A stretch of 43,898 bases of DNA, from assembly GCA_030694265.1 (NCBI GenBank), contig JAUXYP010000009.1:1-43898 (forward strand), given 5' to 3'. The notes under the pieces were generated by a model that had not been told where the DNA came from, did no database searches, and saw only the letters and a program-made list of their open reading frames with translations. The translations under genes were made by a program, and so were the position numbers. Positions 16,890-27,856 of the stretch are shown here, one piece after another (the stretch's first letter is position 1; every line of letters begins with the position of its first letter). Source of the stretch: Sulfuricurvum sp. GTDB taxonomy: Bacteria > Campylobacterota > Campylobacteria > Campylobacterales > Sulfurimonadaceae.

Positions 16890-18185
16890 TTACTTGATTT
16901 TATCGTTAAGCAATTTGCTTAATACGCGATCTTCGATCATTGCCATTTGAATTGCCGGGAGATAGCCAGACTCTTGGTAGTTTTTATAAACAGCGGCAGG
17001 ATCTTGACCCATTTGCATTGCTTCGTAATAGATGGTTTGCATAAGTTCTTGCTCGTTAACAGAGATGCTTTCTGCTTTTGCTAATGCGTCTACGATGAAG
17101 GTTGCTTTAACCGCACGGGATGCATCCTCACGGAATGTTTCACGCATTTCTTTTACTTTGTCAGCGTTGTCACGAAGCTCAGCAATTTGCTCTTCGGTCA
17201 TTTCACGTGCTTTTTTATTGAGAGCCATATCGATCTCTTGCTCAACGATGAACTCTGGAAGATCGATTGTGAAGGTTGCTACAAAATGCTCCATAAGCTT
17301 TGGTTTGAGTTCGTCATTGTACAACTTACTCATCTCTTCATTTTCAAGCTGCTCTTTTACTTTTTCTTTTAACATAGCAAGATTTGCATCGTCGAAACCA
17401 GGAAGCATCTTTTTCGCTAATTCGTCATCAAGAACAACCGGTTCTTTTGCCTGAATTGCGTGAACTTTTACTTTGAAGCTTGCAGGTTTGCCTGCCAGTT
17501 TTTCTCCGCCGTAGTTTTCAGGGAAAGTGACGTCGATTGTTTTTTCGTCGCCTTTGCTAAGTCCAATCATTTGCTCTTCAAAGCCTGGGATAAACTGCCC
17601 GCTGCCAAGATGCAGTGAAAAGTTTTCAGCTTTTCCGCCTTCGAATGCAACGCCATCAACAAAGCCTTCAAAATCCATTAGTACAGTATCGCCATCAATT
17701 AGGGGACGGTTTTTATCAATGTTTACCAATGGTGCTTGAGCGCTTGCCAATTCCTCGATACGTGCTGTAATAGCTTCATCAGACACTGCAGGTTTTGCAA
17801 AGTCAGGAATCATAGCAACATAGTCACCCAATTCGATTGCAGGACGTGTTGCAATGGTTACTTCTACTTCAATACCGTTATCGTTTTTTTCAAATTTAGT
17901 AATCTGAGGCTCGCCGATGAGAGTGTCGGCAGCGATGTCCATGAGCTTAAGTCCTTCGTTGAGTAAATCGCGAAGCGCTTGTGCTTCAGCGTCTTGTACC
18001 AAACGCTCACCGTATTGTTTTTTGACAGCATCCATTGGAACTTTTCCTTTACGGAAACCAGGGACTTTTGCGTCTTTGCTGAGTTGTTTAGCAATTTTTT
18101 CGATATTAGTATCGAGTGTATTGCGTGTGATGGCTGCGTTTATTTTTGCGTTAGCAGAATTAATTTTATTGGTTGTGATTTGCAT
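16890..18185 (-). CDS. tig: trigger factor, ribosome-associated chaperone
   Basis: A 431-residue chaperone and peptidyl-prolyl isomerase that binds nascent chains at the ribosome exit. The ribosome-binding tail signature is [17 protein letters not shown] near residues 42-58. The FKBP-type PPIase domain (about 150-240) contains [14 protein letters not shown] and [16 protein letters not shown], and the C-terminal helical arms follow. The ATG is preceded by AAAGGG. It is the first gene of the tig-clpP-GGDEF-def operon and diverges from folE across 144 bases. Confidence 0.97.
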   Translation of the reverse strand: MQITTNKINSANAKINAAITRNTLDTNIEKIAKQLSKDAKVPGFRKGKVPMDAVKKQYGERLVQDAEAQALRDLLNEGLKLMDIAADTLIGEPQITKFEKNDNGIEVEVTIATRPAIELGDYVAMIPDFAKPAVSDEAITARIEELASAQAPLVNIDKNRPLIDGDTVLMDFEGFVDGVAFEGGKAENFSLHLGSGQFIPGFEEQMIGLSKGDEKTIDVTFPENYGGEKLAGKPASFKVKVHAIQAKEPVVLDDELAKKMLPGFDDANLAMLKEKVKEQLENEEMSKLYNDELKPKLMEHFVATFTIDLPEFIVEQEIDMALNKKAREMTEEQIAELRDNADKVKEMRETFREDASRAVKATFIVDALAKAESISVNEQELMQTIYYEAMQMGQDPAAVYKNYQESGYLPAIQMAMIEDRVLSKLLNDKIK

Positions 18186-18260
18186 TGAATCCCTTTATGG
18201 CTGTTTATCGTCTTTTGTGATGACTAAATGGCAAAAATAATATCCAAAAAGGGTTAAACT

Positions 18261-18320
18261 ATGGCTGAACAAAATCAAAATAAAAGCAAATCAGTGTTAG
18301 AGTCACGAAATAATCTTTAG
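18261..18320 (+). CDS. possible 19-aa leader ORF upstream of folE
   Basis: An ATG with AAAAAGGG seven bases upstream opens a 20-codon frame (MAEQNQNKSKSVLESRNNL, stop TAG) ending 15 bases before the folE ATG. The peptide is very hydrophilic and resembles no known leader. The good ribosome binding site and tight spacing to folE are the only support; it may be a chance ORF or a translational leader that tunes folE expression. Confidence 0.35.
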   Translation: MAEQNQNKSKSVLESRNNL

Positions 18321-18335
18321 TAAGAGTAGGTGCAT

Positions 18336-18920
18336 ATGGCTTCAAGTAATCAAGAACACTTTGAAGAAGCGGTACGAACGATGATCGGTTCAGTGGGTGA
18401 GGATGTGACGCGAGAAGGATTGCTTAAAACGCCTGAACGTGTTTTTAAAGCCTATGAATTTATGTTTGGTGGGTATCAGGAAGATCCTCAGGCCATTTTG
18501 AATTCAGCCATGTTTACCAGTAGTAATGATGAAATGGTACTGATCAAAGACATCGAATTCTACTCTACATGCGAGCATCATCTTCTCCCGATTATCGGTC
18601 GAGCCCATATTGCCTATATTCCTGATGGAAAAGTGGTCGGGCTCTCAAAAATCCCTAGAGTAGTGGATGTTTTTGCACGAAGGATGCAAATTCAAGAACA
18701 GCTCACTGAACAGATTGCCGATGCCCTGATGCGTTCAATTAATCCAAAAGGGGTTGCCGTGGTGATTCAGGCACGCCATATGTGTATGGAAATGCGCGGA
18801 GTACAGAAAATCAGTTCAACCACAACGTCCAGCGCGTTACGCGGTCTTTTTAAGCGGGATGAAAAAACACGTATGGAGTTTTTTAGTCTGATCAACTCCA
18901 ATTCGGGCAACCGATACTAA
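18336..18920 (+). CDS. folE: GTP cyclohydrolase I
   Basis: This enzyme of about 194 residues converts GTP to 7,8-dihydroneopterin triphosphate, the first step of folate (or pterin and queuosine precursor) synthesis. Zinc and active-site motifs are visible: [20 protein letters not shown], then [17 protein letters not shown], then [12 protein letters not shown]. The Zn ligands Cys, His and Cys are all present, so it is the zinc-dependent FolE1 type. I start it at the ATG at 18336, which AGTAGG precedes; an in-frame GTG two codons earlier is possible. fliI starts seven bases after its stop. I recall the same folE-fliI pair in C. jejuni. Confidence 0.95.
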   Translation: MASSNQEHFEEAVRTMIGSVGEDVTREGLLKTPERVFKAYEFMFGGYQEDPQAILNSAMFTSSNDEMVLIKDIEFYSTCEHHLLPIIGRAHIAYIPDGKVVGLSKIPRVVDVFARRMQIQEQLTEQIADALMRSINPKGVAVVIQARHMCMEMRGVQKISSTTTSSALRGLFKRDEKTRMEFFSLINSNSGNRY

Positions 18921-18927
18921 TGTTTCG

Positions 18928-20232
18928 ATGCCTTTAAAAGCCCTTCGCGAGCGTCTTGGGAAAGAGAAGCTTCATACCATTTTCGGAACCATTATTAAAA
19001 TCAGTCCTACCGTCATAGTGGCAGAAGGGCTACACGTTAGCATTGGCGATACGGTTAGCATCGTCTCTGATGTAAGCGGTGCAGAGGCAATGGGAATGGT
19101 TAGCGAAGTAGAGCGAAATCGTTTTTTTATTACCCCTTTTCGATTTGTAGAGGGGTTCCGTGCCGGGGATAAAGTTTTCTCCAATCAAACAGGAATGGCC
19201 ATAGAAGTTGGCGATGGGTTACTGGGACGGGTTGTTGATCCTTTTATGAAACCTATCGATGGGAAAGGTCCTGTTTGGGGGTCTCATATGGAGCCGATAA
19301 TCAAAGCCCCAATTGCTGCTATGAAGCGTGGAATGATTGATGAACCTTTTATGGTAGGGGTAAAAACCATTGATGGCCTCCTTAGTTGCGGGAAAGGGCA
19401 AAAGCTCGGTATTTTTGCCGGAAGCGGTGTCGGAAAATCGACACTGATGGGGATGATTGTTCGCGGGAGCCAAGCACCGATCAAAGTTGTAGCCCTTATC
19501 GGCGAGCGGGGACGCGAGGTGCCAGAATTTATCGAAAAATCACTCGGCGGAAATCTGGAAAACACCGTATTGGTAGTTGCAACGAGTGATGATTCACCGC
19601 TGATGCGTAAATATGGAGCATTCAGCGCGATGAGTGTTGCGGAGTATTTTAAATCCCAAGGGCATGATGTCCTTTTTATGATGGATTCCGTGACCCGTTT
19701 TGCAATGGCTCAGCGCGAAATCGGTCTGGCGTTGGGTGAACCCCCTACTTCCAAAGGGTATCCGCCATCTTCTCTTACTCTCCTGCCACAGCTCATGGAG
19801 CGCGCGGGAAAAGAAGAAGGGCATGGGTCGATCACCGCTTTTTTCACCGTTCTCGTAGAGGGGGATGATATGAGCGATCCTATTGCCGATCAGTCACGTT
19901 CTATTTTAGACGGACACATCGTCCTCTCGCGCGAACTTACCGATTTTGGGATTTATCCCCCGATACATATTCTCAATTCCGCATCACGCGTCATGAATGA
20001 TATTATCACTCCTGAACACTTGGCTGCGGCACGTCGATTTAGACGCCTGTATACACTGCTAAAAGAGAATGAGATGCTTATCCGTATTGGTGCGTATATC
20101 AAAGGTTCTGACAAAGAACTGGATGAAGCGATTGCTAAAAAAGAGCAAATGGAAGCCTTTTTATCGCAAGAAGCCACGGTGATTACCGATTTTCAGGAGA
20201 GTATAGATTCGATGATTGCATTAATGAGTTAA
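18928..20232 (+). CDS. fliI: flagellum-specific export ATPase
   Basis: This 434-residue F1-beta-like ATPase energises or unlocks type III export of flagellar parts. Walker A FAGSGVGKST is near residue 165, then GERGREVPEF and Walker B LFMMDSVTRFAMA (about 250), and the FliI/YscN signature GEPPTSKGYPPSSL follows. It is co-transcribed with folE and separated from other flagellar genes, as in other Campylobacterota, where flagellar genes are scattered. It ends four bases before the convergent iron-permease-like gene. Confidence 0.95.
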   Translation: MPLKALRERLGKEKLHTIFGTIIKISPTVIVAEGLHVSIGDTVSIVSDVSGAEAMGMVSEVERNRFFITPFRFVEGFRAGDKVFSNQTGMAIEVGDGLLGRVVDPFMKPIDGKGPVWGSHMEPIIKAPIAAMKRGMIDEPFMVGVKTIDGLLSCGKGQKLGIFAGSGVGKSTLMGMIVRGSQAPIKVVALIGERGREVPEFIEKSLGGNLENTVLVVATSDDSPLMRKYGAFSAMSVAEYFKSQGHDVLFMMDSVTRFAMAQREIGLALGEPPTSKGYPPSSLTLLPQLMERAGKEEGHGSITAFFTVLVEGDDMSDPIADQSRSILDGHIVLSRELTDFGIYPPIHILNSASRVMNDIITPEHLAAARRFRRLYTLLKENEMLIRIGAYIKGSDKELDEAIAKKEQMEAFLSQEATVITDFQESIDSMIALMS

Positions 20233-20236
20233 ACGT

Positions 20237-20653
20237 TTATTTAGAGATACTGGGGATATTGGTATCGAGCTCGCCTGCTTCGAGTTCTTCTCGCGCTTTT
20301 CGGGCAAGCATTTCATATTCTTCCCTAAACATATCTATTTCATCTTCTTCCAGTTCTTCTAAATCCAAGAGGGCATTATGGGCCCCTTGTGTAGCCCGTA
20401 TCAATTCATCGAGTTTTACTTGCATGGCTTCTGTGTCTCTGTTTTGAGTATTTTGAATGACAAAAACCATGATAAAGGTAATAATAGTAGTGGTTGTATT
20501 GATGACAAGCTGCCATGTATTGCTGAAGTCAAAATAAGGACCACTGATAAGCCAGACAATGATCATGATGATAGCCAAGATAAAAGTAAGCGATTTTCCC
20601 GTTAGTTTGGCGAAGCTTTTGGTAAAATGGGCATACCACGTTTGAGAATTCAT
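20237..20653 (-). CDS. low-affinity iron permease family small membrane protein
   Basis: This 138-residue protein has two membrane helices (about 22-38 and 48-64), then an acidic, helical cytoplasmic tail. The core LIIRATQGAHN-like stretch (here LDELIRATQGAHNALLDLEE) together with the two-helix start is characteristic of the Iron_permease/low-affinity Fe permease family related to yeast Fet4. Function in bacteria is not established, and the small size argues for an oligomer or a non-transport role. It diverges from nifS-nifU, so an iron theme is possible. Confidence 0.8.
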   Translation of the reverse strand: MNSQTWYAHFTKSFAKLTGKSLTFILAIIMIIVWLISGPYFDFSNTWQLVINTTTTIITFIMVFVIQNTQNRDTEAMQVKLDELIRATQGAHNALLDLEELEEDEIDMFREEYEMLARKAREELEAGELDTNIPSISK

Positions 20654-20739
20654 TGTTTATCCTGTGGTTATTGAATGCATTATTCTAGCAACCTTAAACC
20701 ATGCTAAATATAAAAAACCCTTAAGGTGGCTATAACACA

Positions 20740-20755
20740 GGATGTATTATCATCC
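20740..20755. promoter_or_regulatory. inverted repeat upstream of nifS
   Basis: GGATG-TATTAT-CATCC is a perfect 5-bp inverted repeat with a 6-base centre, 62 bases before the nifS ATG, in the 163-base divergent spacer. It may be an operator for an iron or Fe-S responsive regulator. It does not match the classical Fur box well, so this is only a candidate. Confidence 0.3.
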
Positions 20756-20807
20756 CAAAAGTTAAACAAGATAAAAATTGTCTTATATTAAAAAGCACCT
20801 CACATAG

Positions 20808-22031
<1,224 letters not shown>

Positions 22032-22042
22032 AGGATTCTATT

Positions 22043-23017
22043 ATGGCAAAAAATGATTTATTAGGCGGATCTCTTTGGGATCAGTACTCAAATAAAGTTA
22101 CAACGTTGATGAACAACCCAACCAATCAGGGTGAAATTACGCAAGAGGAATGTGACACAGCTGGACACAAGCTGATCGTTGCCGATTTCGGTGCAGAGAG
22201 CTGCGGCGATGCGGTTCGTTTGTATTGGGAAGTTGATCCAGCTAACGACACCATCGTTAATTCAAAATTCAAAAGTTTTGGATGCGGTACGGCAATTGCA
22301 AGTTCGGATATGATGGCAGAGCTTTGTATCGGTAAAACAGTTCAGCAAGCAGTCAAAATTACTAACATTGATGTTGAAATGTCACTACGTGATGATCCAG
22401 AAACACCTGCTGTTCCACCACAAAAAATGCACTGTTCGGTTATGGCGTATGATGTTATCAAAAAAGCGGCTGGATTGTATCTTGGCGTTGATGAGTCAAG
22501 CTTTGAATCAGAAATCATCGTGTGCGAATGTGCCCGTATTAGTTTGGGAACATTACGTGAAGTGATCAAGCTCAACGATCTAAAAAGCATCGAGCAAATC
22601 ACAGATTACACTAAGGCAGGCGGCTTTTGTAAATCGTGTATCAAGCCGGGCGGTCATGAGGCACGTGAATATTACCTTGTCGATATTTTGGCAGATGTTC
22701 GTCGTGAGATGGATGTTGAAAAAATGCAAGCTGCAGCTGATGCAGGTGCAAGCGGTGATTTTGAAACGATGACTTTGGTTCAAAAGATCAAAGCGATTGA
22801 TGCAGTGATCGATGAAAGTGTTCGCCAATTTCTCATCATGGACGGCGGAAACGTTGAGGTTATCGATGTCAAAGATTCACCTGACTATATCGATATCTAC
22901 ATCCGCTATTTGGGTGCATGTAATGGGTGTGCGAGTTCAAGTACGGGTACATTGTACGCGATTGAATCAACACTTAAAGAAAAGCTTTCAACTAAAATCC
23001 GCGTTCTCCCGATTTAA
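22043..23017 (+). CDS. nifU: Fe-S cluster scaffold protein NifU (three-domain)
   Basis: A 324-residue modular scaffold. An IscU-like N-terminal domain (about 1-135) contains FKSFGCGTAIASSDM and the later Cys in KMHCSVM. A BFD-like [2Fe-2S] domain (about 155-215) has CECARISLG and GGFCKSCIKPGGHE. A C-terminal Nfu domain (about 250-324) ends with the CNGCASSSTGTL motif. All three cluster-binding regions are intact. The ATG at 22043 follows AAGGA; an upstream in-frame start would run into nifS. It receives sulfur from NifS. Confidence 0.96.
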   Translation: MAKNDLLGGSLWDQYSNKVTTLMNNPTNQGEITQEECDTAGHKLIVADFGAESCGDAVRLYWEVDPANDTIVNSKFKSFGCGTAIASSDMMAELCIGKTVQQAVKITNIDVEMSLRDDPETPAVPPQKMHCSVMAYDVIKKAAGLYLGVDESSFESEIIVCECARISLGTLREVIKLNDLKSIEQITDYTKAGGFCKSCIKPGGHEAREYYLVDILADVRREMDVEKMQAAADAGASGDFETMTLVQKIKAIDAVIDESVRQFLIMDGGNVEVIDVKDSPDYIDIYIRYLGACNGCASSSTGTLYAIESTLKEKLSTKIRVLPI

Positions 23018-23036
23018 TACACCAAATATATTTTGC

Positions 23037-23055
23037 AAAAGCGCGGTTTCCGCGC
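23037..23055 (-). terminator. GC-rich hairpin between nifU and phoH-like gene
   Basis: A perfect GCGCGG-TTT-CCGCGC hairpin lies in the 107-base convergent spacer. On the minus strand it is followed by TTTTGC, which fits a short intrinsic terminator for the PIN-PhoH gene. On the plus strand the bases after the stem are not T-rich, so it would work poorly for nifU. Confidence 0.55.
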
Positions 23056-23124
23056 ATGAGCTTTCTGCTGAAGAAAACTCAGCGTTAGCGTAGCCAATCG
23101 GGACGTGTTCCGATGGCGTGTTAA

Positions 23125-24588
23125 TTAAAAATTCTTATCAAACCAGTCAGCAACATTACTGCGTATCGTGTGTCGAAGTTGTATACCCGCAATAAAATCA
23201 CTGTGTTGAGCTTTGTTGAGCAGGCTTACGAGCGCATTGCGGCGTTTAGAGAGAAACGGATGATCGATTTGCCCAGGGTCTCCCATAATGACCAATCGTG
23301 TTTCTTCCCCCATACGTGTACCGATGAGTTTTAGGGTTGCGTTGGTCATGTTTTGGGCCTCATCGATAATAACGAATTTACGTGAGATGGTTGTTCCCCT
23401 CATATGGGCAATGTCCATGGCTTCGATGTTGTATTTTTTCATAAACAACTCGGTAGCATTTTCCCGTTTTGCGGAATTGGTGGTTCCTGTAAATTCGACA
23501 CGGGCGTCAATGGAGTGTTTATTTTGATGCTCTATGGTAAAGTTGACGGCTGCATAGAGGGGGTACATAAAGTAGCCAAGTTTCTGCTCTTCATCCCCTT
23601 TTCTAAAGCCAAGTTCTGATTGTTGATCATTGGAGGTGACGGTATTTCGTGCATAGATTATCCCCTCAACAATCCCCTCTTCCACCAGCTCAAGTCCTGC
23701 TTGCAGTGCAACAAGCGTTTTTCCCGATCCGGTTGAACCCGCGACTACGGTGACAAAGTTTTGGGGATGGGTCATCATGGAAAAATAAAACTTTTGTTCA
23801 ATGTTCATAGGACGAACCAAGTTTTCATCGAAATGCTCACCGAAACGGCGATCAAAATCACACCACTCTAGTTGATTATTAGAGCTAAGTGCGTAGCGCT
23901 GTATCCCTGTTGCATAGGTCTCAGAGGTACTGCTTATGGCTTGTTCTATAAAGGTAAATTGCTCAAAATTATGATGCTCTCCATCGGTTGGAAATTCGGG
24001 AGTTCCTGTATACGTATAGGTTGAGGAAAAATCGATATCTTCCGGAGCTTCAACACTGCTGTTACGAATGTTTTGTGTCGGTATTCCTCGGATTTCAGCG
24101 GCAATACGAAACGACATGTCGTTCGTAACGAGAGTTAGATCATAGTCATCAGCGATTTCTCCTATCTTGGCATCGTTCATCCCTTTTAGTTCAGAGAAAG
24201 AAGTTGCAACGCGATAGTGTTCTCGATGAATGATGTAAAAGTCTATTAATACATCTTCCCCGCCATGCAAAGAACGGTCAAATTTGAGGGCAAGTCGATA
24301 GTAGCGGTCGTTGACACACTGCGTAGGGTCTATTCTTTCCAATACTATGGCCGGGAGCTCAACGGCTGCAATAGGCTCACCGACCGCAACATCGGCAAGA
24401 CGGAAAAACTCTCGCGCTTGAAAACCGGCTTCAGAGCGCATGTCATCTTTTTTACTGTTGAGTTCAGATAAAACAATGTTGGTGATGATTACGGCATTCT
24501 GATTTTCTTGGCTTATACGCAAGATATTAGTATGGTCATCCAAGATGACCGAAGTGTCTAGAAGGTACGCTTTTTCTTGTTCGCTCAC
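23125..24588 (-). CDS. PIN-PhoH fusion protein (PhoH2/YlaK type)
   Basis: This 487-residue protein has an N-terminal PIN ribonuclease-like domain (about 5-175) with acidic residues in LLDTSVILDD, the DLTLVTND stretch and others. The C-terminal PhoH ATPase has Walker A VVAGSTGSGKTLVA near 282, Walker B KFVIIDEAQN near 407 and the LVIMGDPGQIDHP motif. PIN-PhoH proteins have been described as RNA helicase/ribonucleases (PhoH2). It starts at GTG with AAGG about eight bases upstream. The gene is monocistronic between nifU and aroC. Confidence 0.92.
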   Translation of the reverse strand: MSEQEKAYLLDTSVILDDHTNILRISQENQNAVIITNIVLSELNSKKDDMRSEAGFQAREFFRLADVAVGEPIAAVELPAIVLERIDPTQCVNDRYYRLALKFDRSLHGGEDVLIDFYIIHREHYRVATSFSELKGMNDAKIGEIADDYDLTLVTNDMSFRIAAEIRGIPTQNIRNSSVEAPEDIDFSSTYTYTGTPEFPTDGEHHNFEQFTFIEQAISSTSETYATGIQRYALSSNNQLEWCDFDRRFGEHFDENLVRPMNIEQKFYFSMMTHPQNFVTVVAGSTGSGKTLVALQAGLELVEEGIVEGIIYARNTVTSNDQQSELGFRKGDEEQKLGYFMYPLYAAVNFTIEHQNKHSIDARVEFTGTTNSAKRENATELFMKKYNIEAMDIAHMRGTTISRKFVIIDEAQNMTNATLKLIGTRMGEETRLVIMGDPGQIDHPFLSKRRNALVSLLNKAQHSDFIAGIQLRHTIRSNVADWFDKNF

Positions 24589-24654
24589 GTTGAAACCTTA
24601 TGGAATAAAGATTATCAATAGTAGTGAAATAATTCTTAACAGAAGATAATAAAG

Positions 24655-25728
24655 TTACTGATAGTAGCCTTGAATTCCTTTCATGGTGCGGCCCATATTC
24701 AATAATGTCATGTCAGCGATGACCAAGGCTGCCATCGATTCAACCACAATAGAACCGCGAATAGCCACACATGGGTCATGACGCCCTTTGAGAGAGACAT
24801 GAACGTTCTCCCCTGAGGTGTTGATGCTCTCTTGGTCGATGAAGATGGAAGGGGTAGGTTTAAAATGAACTTTGCAAATAATATCATCCCCGTTGCTCAT
24901 CCCTCCTAGAATTCCGCCGGAATGATTCGTTTTAAATCCATTCGCAGTGATGGGATCATTGTTTTGAGATGCCAAGAGTTCGGCACTGTGAATGCCATCA
25001 CCAATTTCGACGGCTTTGACGGCATTGATCCCCATCATAGCGCTTGCAAGAATGGCATCAAGTTTGTAATAAAGTCCCTCTCCCAGTCCTATTGGAAGGC
25101 CTGAGATTTTGAGAGTAGCTACCCCGCCAACAGAGTCATGGCGATTTTTAGCCTCTAAAATGGCTGATTTTTGTGCCTCTTCTACACTAGCATCTAATGC
25201 ATAAATGGGGCTATTGGACGGATAGGTAAAATCGAGCACATTTGCCTCAATCCCGTGAATAGCACTAATACCGCTGTGAAAAGTGATACCGAGTTTAGAG
25301 AGCATGAGTTTTGCAACCGCACCTCCGGCAACACGGGCTGCGGTTTCACGTGCGCTTGAGCGTCCGCCGCCGCGATAGTCTCGCAGTCCAAATTTATGAA
25401 AATAGGTAAAATCGGCATGACCGGGGCGAAAAATATCTTTGACATTAGAGTAATCACCGCTTTTTTGGTCGGTGTTATAGATGACCATCATGATAGGCGT
25501 ACCCGTACTAAGCCCCTCAAATACACCGCTTAAAATTTCAACCGTATCAGATTCCTTGCGCGCTGTGGCAAACTCATTTTGTCCCGGGCGGCGACGGTCG
25601 AGTTCTCTTTGGATATAGGCTTCATCGATTTCAAGTCCCGCAGGAACACCATCGAGGACACAGCCGATTGCTTTTCCATGAGATTCACCGTAGGTCGTCA
25701 TCGTGAAGCGTTCGCCAAAACGGTTCAT
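24655..25728 (-). CDS. aroC: chorismate synthase
   Basis: This 357-residue FMN-dependent enzyme makes chorismate from EPSP in the last shikimate step. Family signatures are [19 protein letters not shown] near the N-terminus, the [13 protein letters not shown] stretch, [18 protein letters not shown] in the middle and [12 protein letters not shown] near the end. It overlaps rnc by four bases (ATGA) and is the last gene of the pyrG-recJ-TPR-rnhA-rnc-aroC run. I recall aroC-rnc-rnhA in the same order in C. jejuni. Confidence 0.97.
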   Translation of the reverse strand: MNRFGERFTMTTYGESHGKAIGCVLDGVPAGLEIDEAYIQRELDRRRPGQNEFATARKESDTVEILSGVFEGLSTGTPIMMVIYNTDQKSGDYSNVKDIFRPGHADFTYFHKFGLRDYRGGGRSSARETAARVAGGAVAKLMLSKLGITFHSGISAIHGIEANVLDFTYPSNSPIYALDASVEEAQKSAILEAKNRHDSVGGVATLKISGLPIGLGEGLYYKLDAILASAMMGINAVKAVEIGDGIHSAELLASQNNDPITANGFKTNHSGGILGGMSNGDDIICKVHFKPTPSIFIDQESINTSGENVHVSLKGRHDPCVAIRGSIVVESMAALVIADMTLLNMGRTMKGIQGYYQ

Positions 25729-26405
25729 TTGAGCTCCTTTGTCAAAATGTCCAATGCAATTTTTGCGGCTTCTTGCTGGGCTTGTTTCTTGCTTTTACCT
25801 ACGGCACTTGCATATCGTTTTCCATCGATGAAGGCAGCAATCTCAAACTCTTTTTTATGATCCGGTCCGTGGGCGGCTACGAGCTGATAATCGGGAGTGA
25901 TCCCATAATGGGCCTGCGTTAGTTCTTGAAGCGATGTTTTGTAATCTTTAAAGAGCGAGTCCAAAGAGATGTCGGGATGAACTTTTTCGAGAAGTTCGAT
26001 GGTAATTCTGCGCACCGTGTCCAACCCTGTCTCGAGATAGATAGCTCCCATAAGCGCTTCAAATGCATTCGAGAGAAGCGAGCTTTTGGTGCGTCCGCTG
26101 TTGTTTTCTTCGGCATTGGACAAATAAATATACTCACCCAGATTCAAATAAATGGCCAGACGGGTAAATCCCCCCTCGTTAACCAAAGAAGCACGCATCT
26201 TGGAGAGATTTCCCTCTTCAAAATGGGTAAACTTTTTATAAAGATATTCACCGACGATGAGGTCGAGAACGGCGTCTCCTAGAAATTCCAGTCGCTCATT
26301 ATTGTAGGGCTGTTTGTAGCTTTTATGCGTCAGCGCTTCAATAAGGAGCTCTTTGTTTTGAAATTGATACCCTAATTGTTTTTGTAGGGTTTGTAAATCA
26401 TCCAT
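25725..26405 (-). CDS. rnc: ribonuclease III
   Basis: This 226-residue endonuclease cuts double-stranded RNA, including the rRNA precursor stems. The catalytic signature [16 protein letters not shown] is near residues 36-51, with the second acidic cluster in [14 protein letters not shown] double-stranded-RNA-binding domain occupies the C-terminal 70 residues (KTSLQELTQ, then [20 protein letters not shown]). It overlaps rnhA by eight bases and aroC by four. Confidence 0.97.
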   Translation of the reverse strand: MDDLQTLQKQLGYQFQNKELLIEALTHKSYKQPYNNERLEFLGDAVLDLIVGEYLYKKFTHFEEGNLSKMRASLVNEGGFTRLAIYLNLGEYIYLSNAEENNSGRTKSSLLSNAFEALMGAIYLETGLDTVRRITIELLEKVHPDISLDSLFKDYKTSLQELTQAHYGITPDYQLVAAHGPDHKKEFEIAAFIDGKRYASAVGKSKKQAQQEAAKIALDILTKELK

Positions 26406-26838
26406 TGGTGTTCAATCCTTGTTTAAATTTTTCTGCCTCTTCACGGGCTATTTGATCGCATCGTTCATTTTCGGGATGGCCATTGTGCCCTCGTACCCAT
26501 TCTCCGTAAATTTGATGCGAGGTTGAGACTTCTATATACGCTTGCCAAAGGTCCGGATTTTTAACTTTGGCAAAATTGCGCTTTATCCATCCTTCCAGCC
26601 ATTCGTTAATCCCTTTGATGACGTAACTCGAGTCCGATATGACGGTGACGTGGCAAGGCTCTTTGAGCGCGCGTAATCCCTCGATTACCCCCAACAGCTC
26701 CATACGGTTATTGGTAGTATGGCTCTCGCCGCCGCACACAATTTTTTCCGTATCACCATACCGCAAGATGGCTCCATAACCGCCAGGTCCTGGATTGCCA
26801 AGCGCTGAGCCGTCACTGAAAAGAGTTATTTTCTTCAA
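26398..26838 (-). CDS. rnhA: ribonuclease HI
   Basis: This 146-residue enzyme degrades the RNA strand of RNA-DNA hybrids. The catalytic acids lie in [15 protein letters not shown] (Asp9), NNRMELLG (Glu), VISDSSYVI (Asp) and [13 protein letters not shown] (Asp), with the His-containing loop VRGHNGHP in place. It overlaps the upstream TPR gene by 26 bases and rnc by eight, so the two RNases are coupled in translation. Confidence 0.97.
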   Translation of the reverse strand: MKKITLFSDGSALGNPGPGGYGAILRYGDTEKIVCGGESHTTNNRMELLGVIEGLRALKEPCHVTVISDSSYVIKGINEWLEGWIKRNFAKVKNPDLWQAYIEVSTSHQIYGEWVRGHNGHPENERCDQIAREEAEKFKQGLNTNG

Positions 26839-27856
26839 AATGTTCCTTGGAGAGGATTAAGATTGGACTGACGGTATCAATCGTATGACAATGCGGGCAT
26901 CGGTGAAACGGGATAAAAGAAATCTGTTTGCACTCACTGCACGCGTATTCAAACTGCAAAGTGGCTTTACTGCTGCCACACTTTCGTAATGCTATGAGGG
27001 TATCAAGCTCGAATACCGAACTGTTCTGAGCCAGCTCAACCGCACCACGGGCTGTAAATAATTCGCACAGGTAGACATTACGTGAAATTATAGCTAAATC
27101 GAGTTTCTCTTCACCCAATCTCCATAAGACATCACTGAGTCGGTGTGCCAAGCCATGATCGAAGATCTCCCATGCCAAAGCGCTACGATGGGTAAATAGA
27201 TAGTCGAAAATCAAATAACCCAAACTAAGTGTTTCACGATAAACAGCAGCAAGCTGTTCACATCGTTCATCAATGCTTAGTTTTGGATTGACGAGGATAA
27301 ATCGGCATTGGAGATAGGTTTGGATAGAGTGCGATTGCGGCTGAAGTTCCAGAAGAGATTCACTCACTTCCAGTGCCTTATCAAATTGTTGGAGCTGTTC
27401 ATAGAGTAAAATAAGATAGTGCAGTGCCACGGGTGTGCGGGGATGATTTTCGAGTACTTGGACAAAGCTTACCCTCGATCTTTCTAAAAAACCTGCTTTA
27501 AAATAGGTCTTTCCTAAGAGTAAAAGTACTTCTTTTTGAAAGAGGGGATCACTGTATTTGGAGAGGATAGCGAGATAAATTTCAACACTCTTTTCATAGT
27601 TCCCTTGAAGTTCAAAACTCTGAGCCAGTAAAAGCCATGATTCATTATTGAGCGTGTTATTGTGAATTTGGGAGGCAATGGGGGTTGGGTCACTACTCTC
27701 GTCAAATTTTCCCAAGAAGGACTCGAGAGAACGATGTGCTCTAGAAGCTTTATAGCGTCCTCCCCAATAGCTTAAAAACGAGATAAGAAACAGCAAAAGG
27801 AAGAAGAGAATGATTCCAAAGAGCGGATCCCGAAAGGCGATGTAAAAAGTATTCAT
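26813..27856 (-). CDS. LapB-like membrane-anchored TPR protein with C-terminal zinc ribbon
   Basis: A 347-residue protein. One N-terminal membrane helix (about 12-30) is followed by several TPR units (for example ESWLLLAQSFELQGNYEKSVEIY and PVALHYLILLYEQLQQFDKALEV, each shorter than a full repeat here) and a C-terminal rubredoxin-like zinc site, Cys306-x2-Cys309 and Cys320-x2-Cys323. That order (anchor, TPRs, Cys4 ribbon) is the architecture of LapB/YciM, which controls LpxC degradation and lipopolysaccharide synthesis in E. coli. A similar role is a hypothesis. Its stop codon region overlaps rnhA and its ATG shares one base with the recJ stop. Confidence 0.75.
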   Translation of the reverse strand: MNTFYIAFRDPLFGIILFFLLLFLISFLSYWGGRYKASRAHRSLESFLGKFDESSDPTPIASQIHNNTLNNESWLLLAQSFELQGNYEKSVEIYLAILSKYSDPLFQKEVLLLLGKTYFKAGFLERSRVSFVQVLENHPRTPVALHYLILLYEQLQQFDKALEVSESLLELQPQSHSIQTYLQCRFILVNPKLSIDERCEQLAAVYRETLSLGYLIFDYLFTHRSALAWEIFDHGLAHRLSDVLWRLGEEKLDLAIISRNVYLCELFTARGAVELAQNSSVFELDTLIALRKCGSSKATLQFEYACSECKQISFIPFHRCPHCHTIDTVSPILILSKEHFEENNSFQ

